From: an uncultured Prevotella sp.
Lineage (GTDB): Bacteria > Bacteroidota > Bacteroidia > Bacteroidales > Bacteroidaceae
Direction: 5' to 3'
Length of the DNA stretch: 5,621 nucleotides
Assembly: GCA_900542795.1 (NCBI GenBank)
Contig: UQPD01000152.1
Span: forward strand, 1 to 5,621
Below the pieces are notes generated by a model. That model did no database searches. It saw nothing but the letters and a program-made list of their open reading frames with translations, and was not told the origin of the DNA. Positions 5,506-5,621 of the stretch are shown in pieces. The number at the start of each line of letters is the position of its first letter. Positions within the stretch are counted from its first letter, which is position 1. A program made the position numbers and the translations under genes.

Positions 5506-5572
5506 ATTTTATGGGATAGAGGTGTTTATGTAAATAAATCACTACCAAATTATATTAGTCACTTAGAATTGG

Positions 5573-5614
5573 GTAGGAGGTAAATGTTATTCATAAAAGG
5601 CATTTACCTCCTAC
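5573..5614 (+). terminator. Stem-loop closing the small-gene pair
   Basis: GTAGGAGGTAAATG (5573-5586) is the exact inverse of CATTTACCTCCTAC (5601-5614), a 14-bp stem extendable by two G-U pairs (5571-5572 with 5615-5616), with a 14-nt loop. TTTC follows and then the window ends, so any longer T tract is not visible. It lies 39 nt after the possible extended stop at 5533. Most likely a terminator for the small genes. Note the Shine-Dalgarno-like AGGAGG in the left arm just before an ATG at 5584. Confidence 0.6.
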
Positions 5615-5621
5615 TTTCACA

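Noticed and set aside
5366..5548. 60-codon minus-strand reading frame
   Set aside because: Antisense to the 55-residue + strand frame, with His/Ser/Arg-rich low-credibility composition and no start context.

Overview
The window looks like chromosomal DNA of a Bacteroidetes bacterium, most likely Prevotella or a close relative. The grounds are a galM - FucP/GluP-type transporter - galK gene order known from Bacteroidales galactose loci, A/T-rich leaders without clear Shine-Dalgarno sequences, and a candidate promoter of the Bacteroidetes type (TTTG, 20 bp, then a near-TAnnTTTG box) upstream of galM. The genus is inferred from overall look, not from a database match.

Positions 1-4036 form a galactose-use locus, all on the + strand. 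Aldose 1-epimerase (113-1201) converts beta- to alpha-galactose, a 12-helix MFS sugar permease (1340-2614) brings the sugar in, and galactokinase (2787-3947) makes galactose 1-phosphate. Each gene is followed by a strong stem-loop (1214-1252, 2628-2667, 3993-4021), so the three genes may be a leaky operon tuned by partial terminators or separate units. galT, galE and a regulator are not in the window, so the rest of the Leloir pathway must be encoded elsewhere.

At 4037-4282 there is an unrecognised 81-residue protein with a long charged coiled coil. It begins 15 nt after the post-galK hairpin.

Positions 4283-5131 hold no convincing intact gene but are full of short repeats: a degenerate 9-nt repeat (4410-4436), a four-unit 22-bp direct-repeat array (4453-4540), a minus-strand stretch that may be decayed coding sequence (4521-4836), and four palindromes with centres 22, 22 and 22.5 bp apart (4910-4996).

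Positions 5132-5533 carry two tandem small + strand reading frames of unknown function (53 and 55 residues). The second may be frameshifted near its end. A 14-bp perfect stem-loop at 5573-5614 closes the window. The repeat-rich block plus the small-gene pair is the least explained part and the best candidate for something undescribed.
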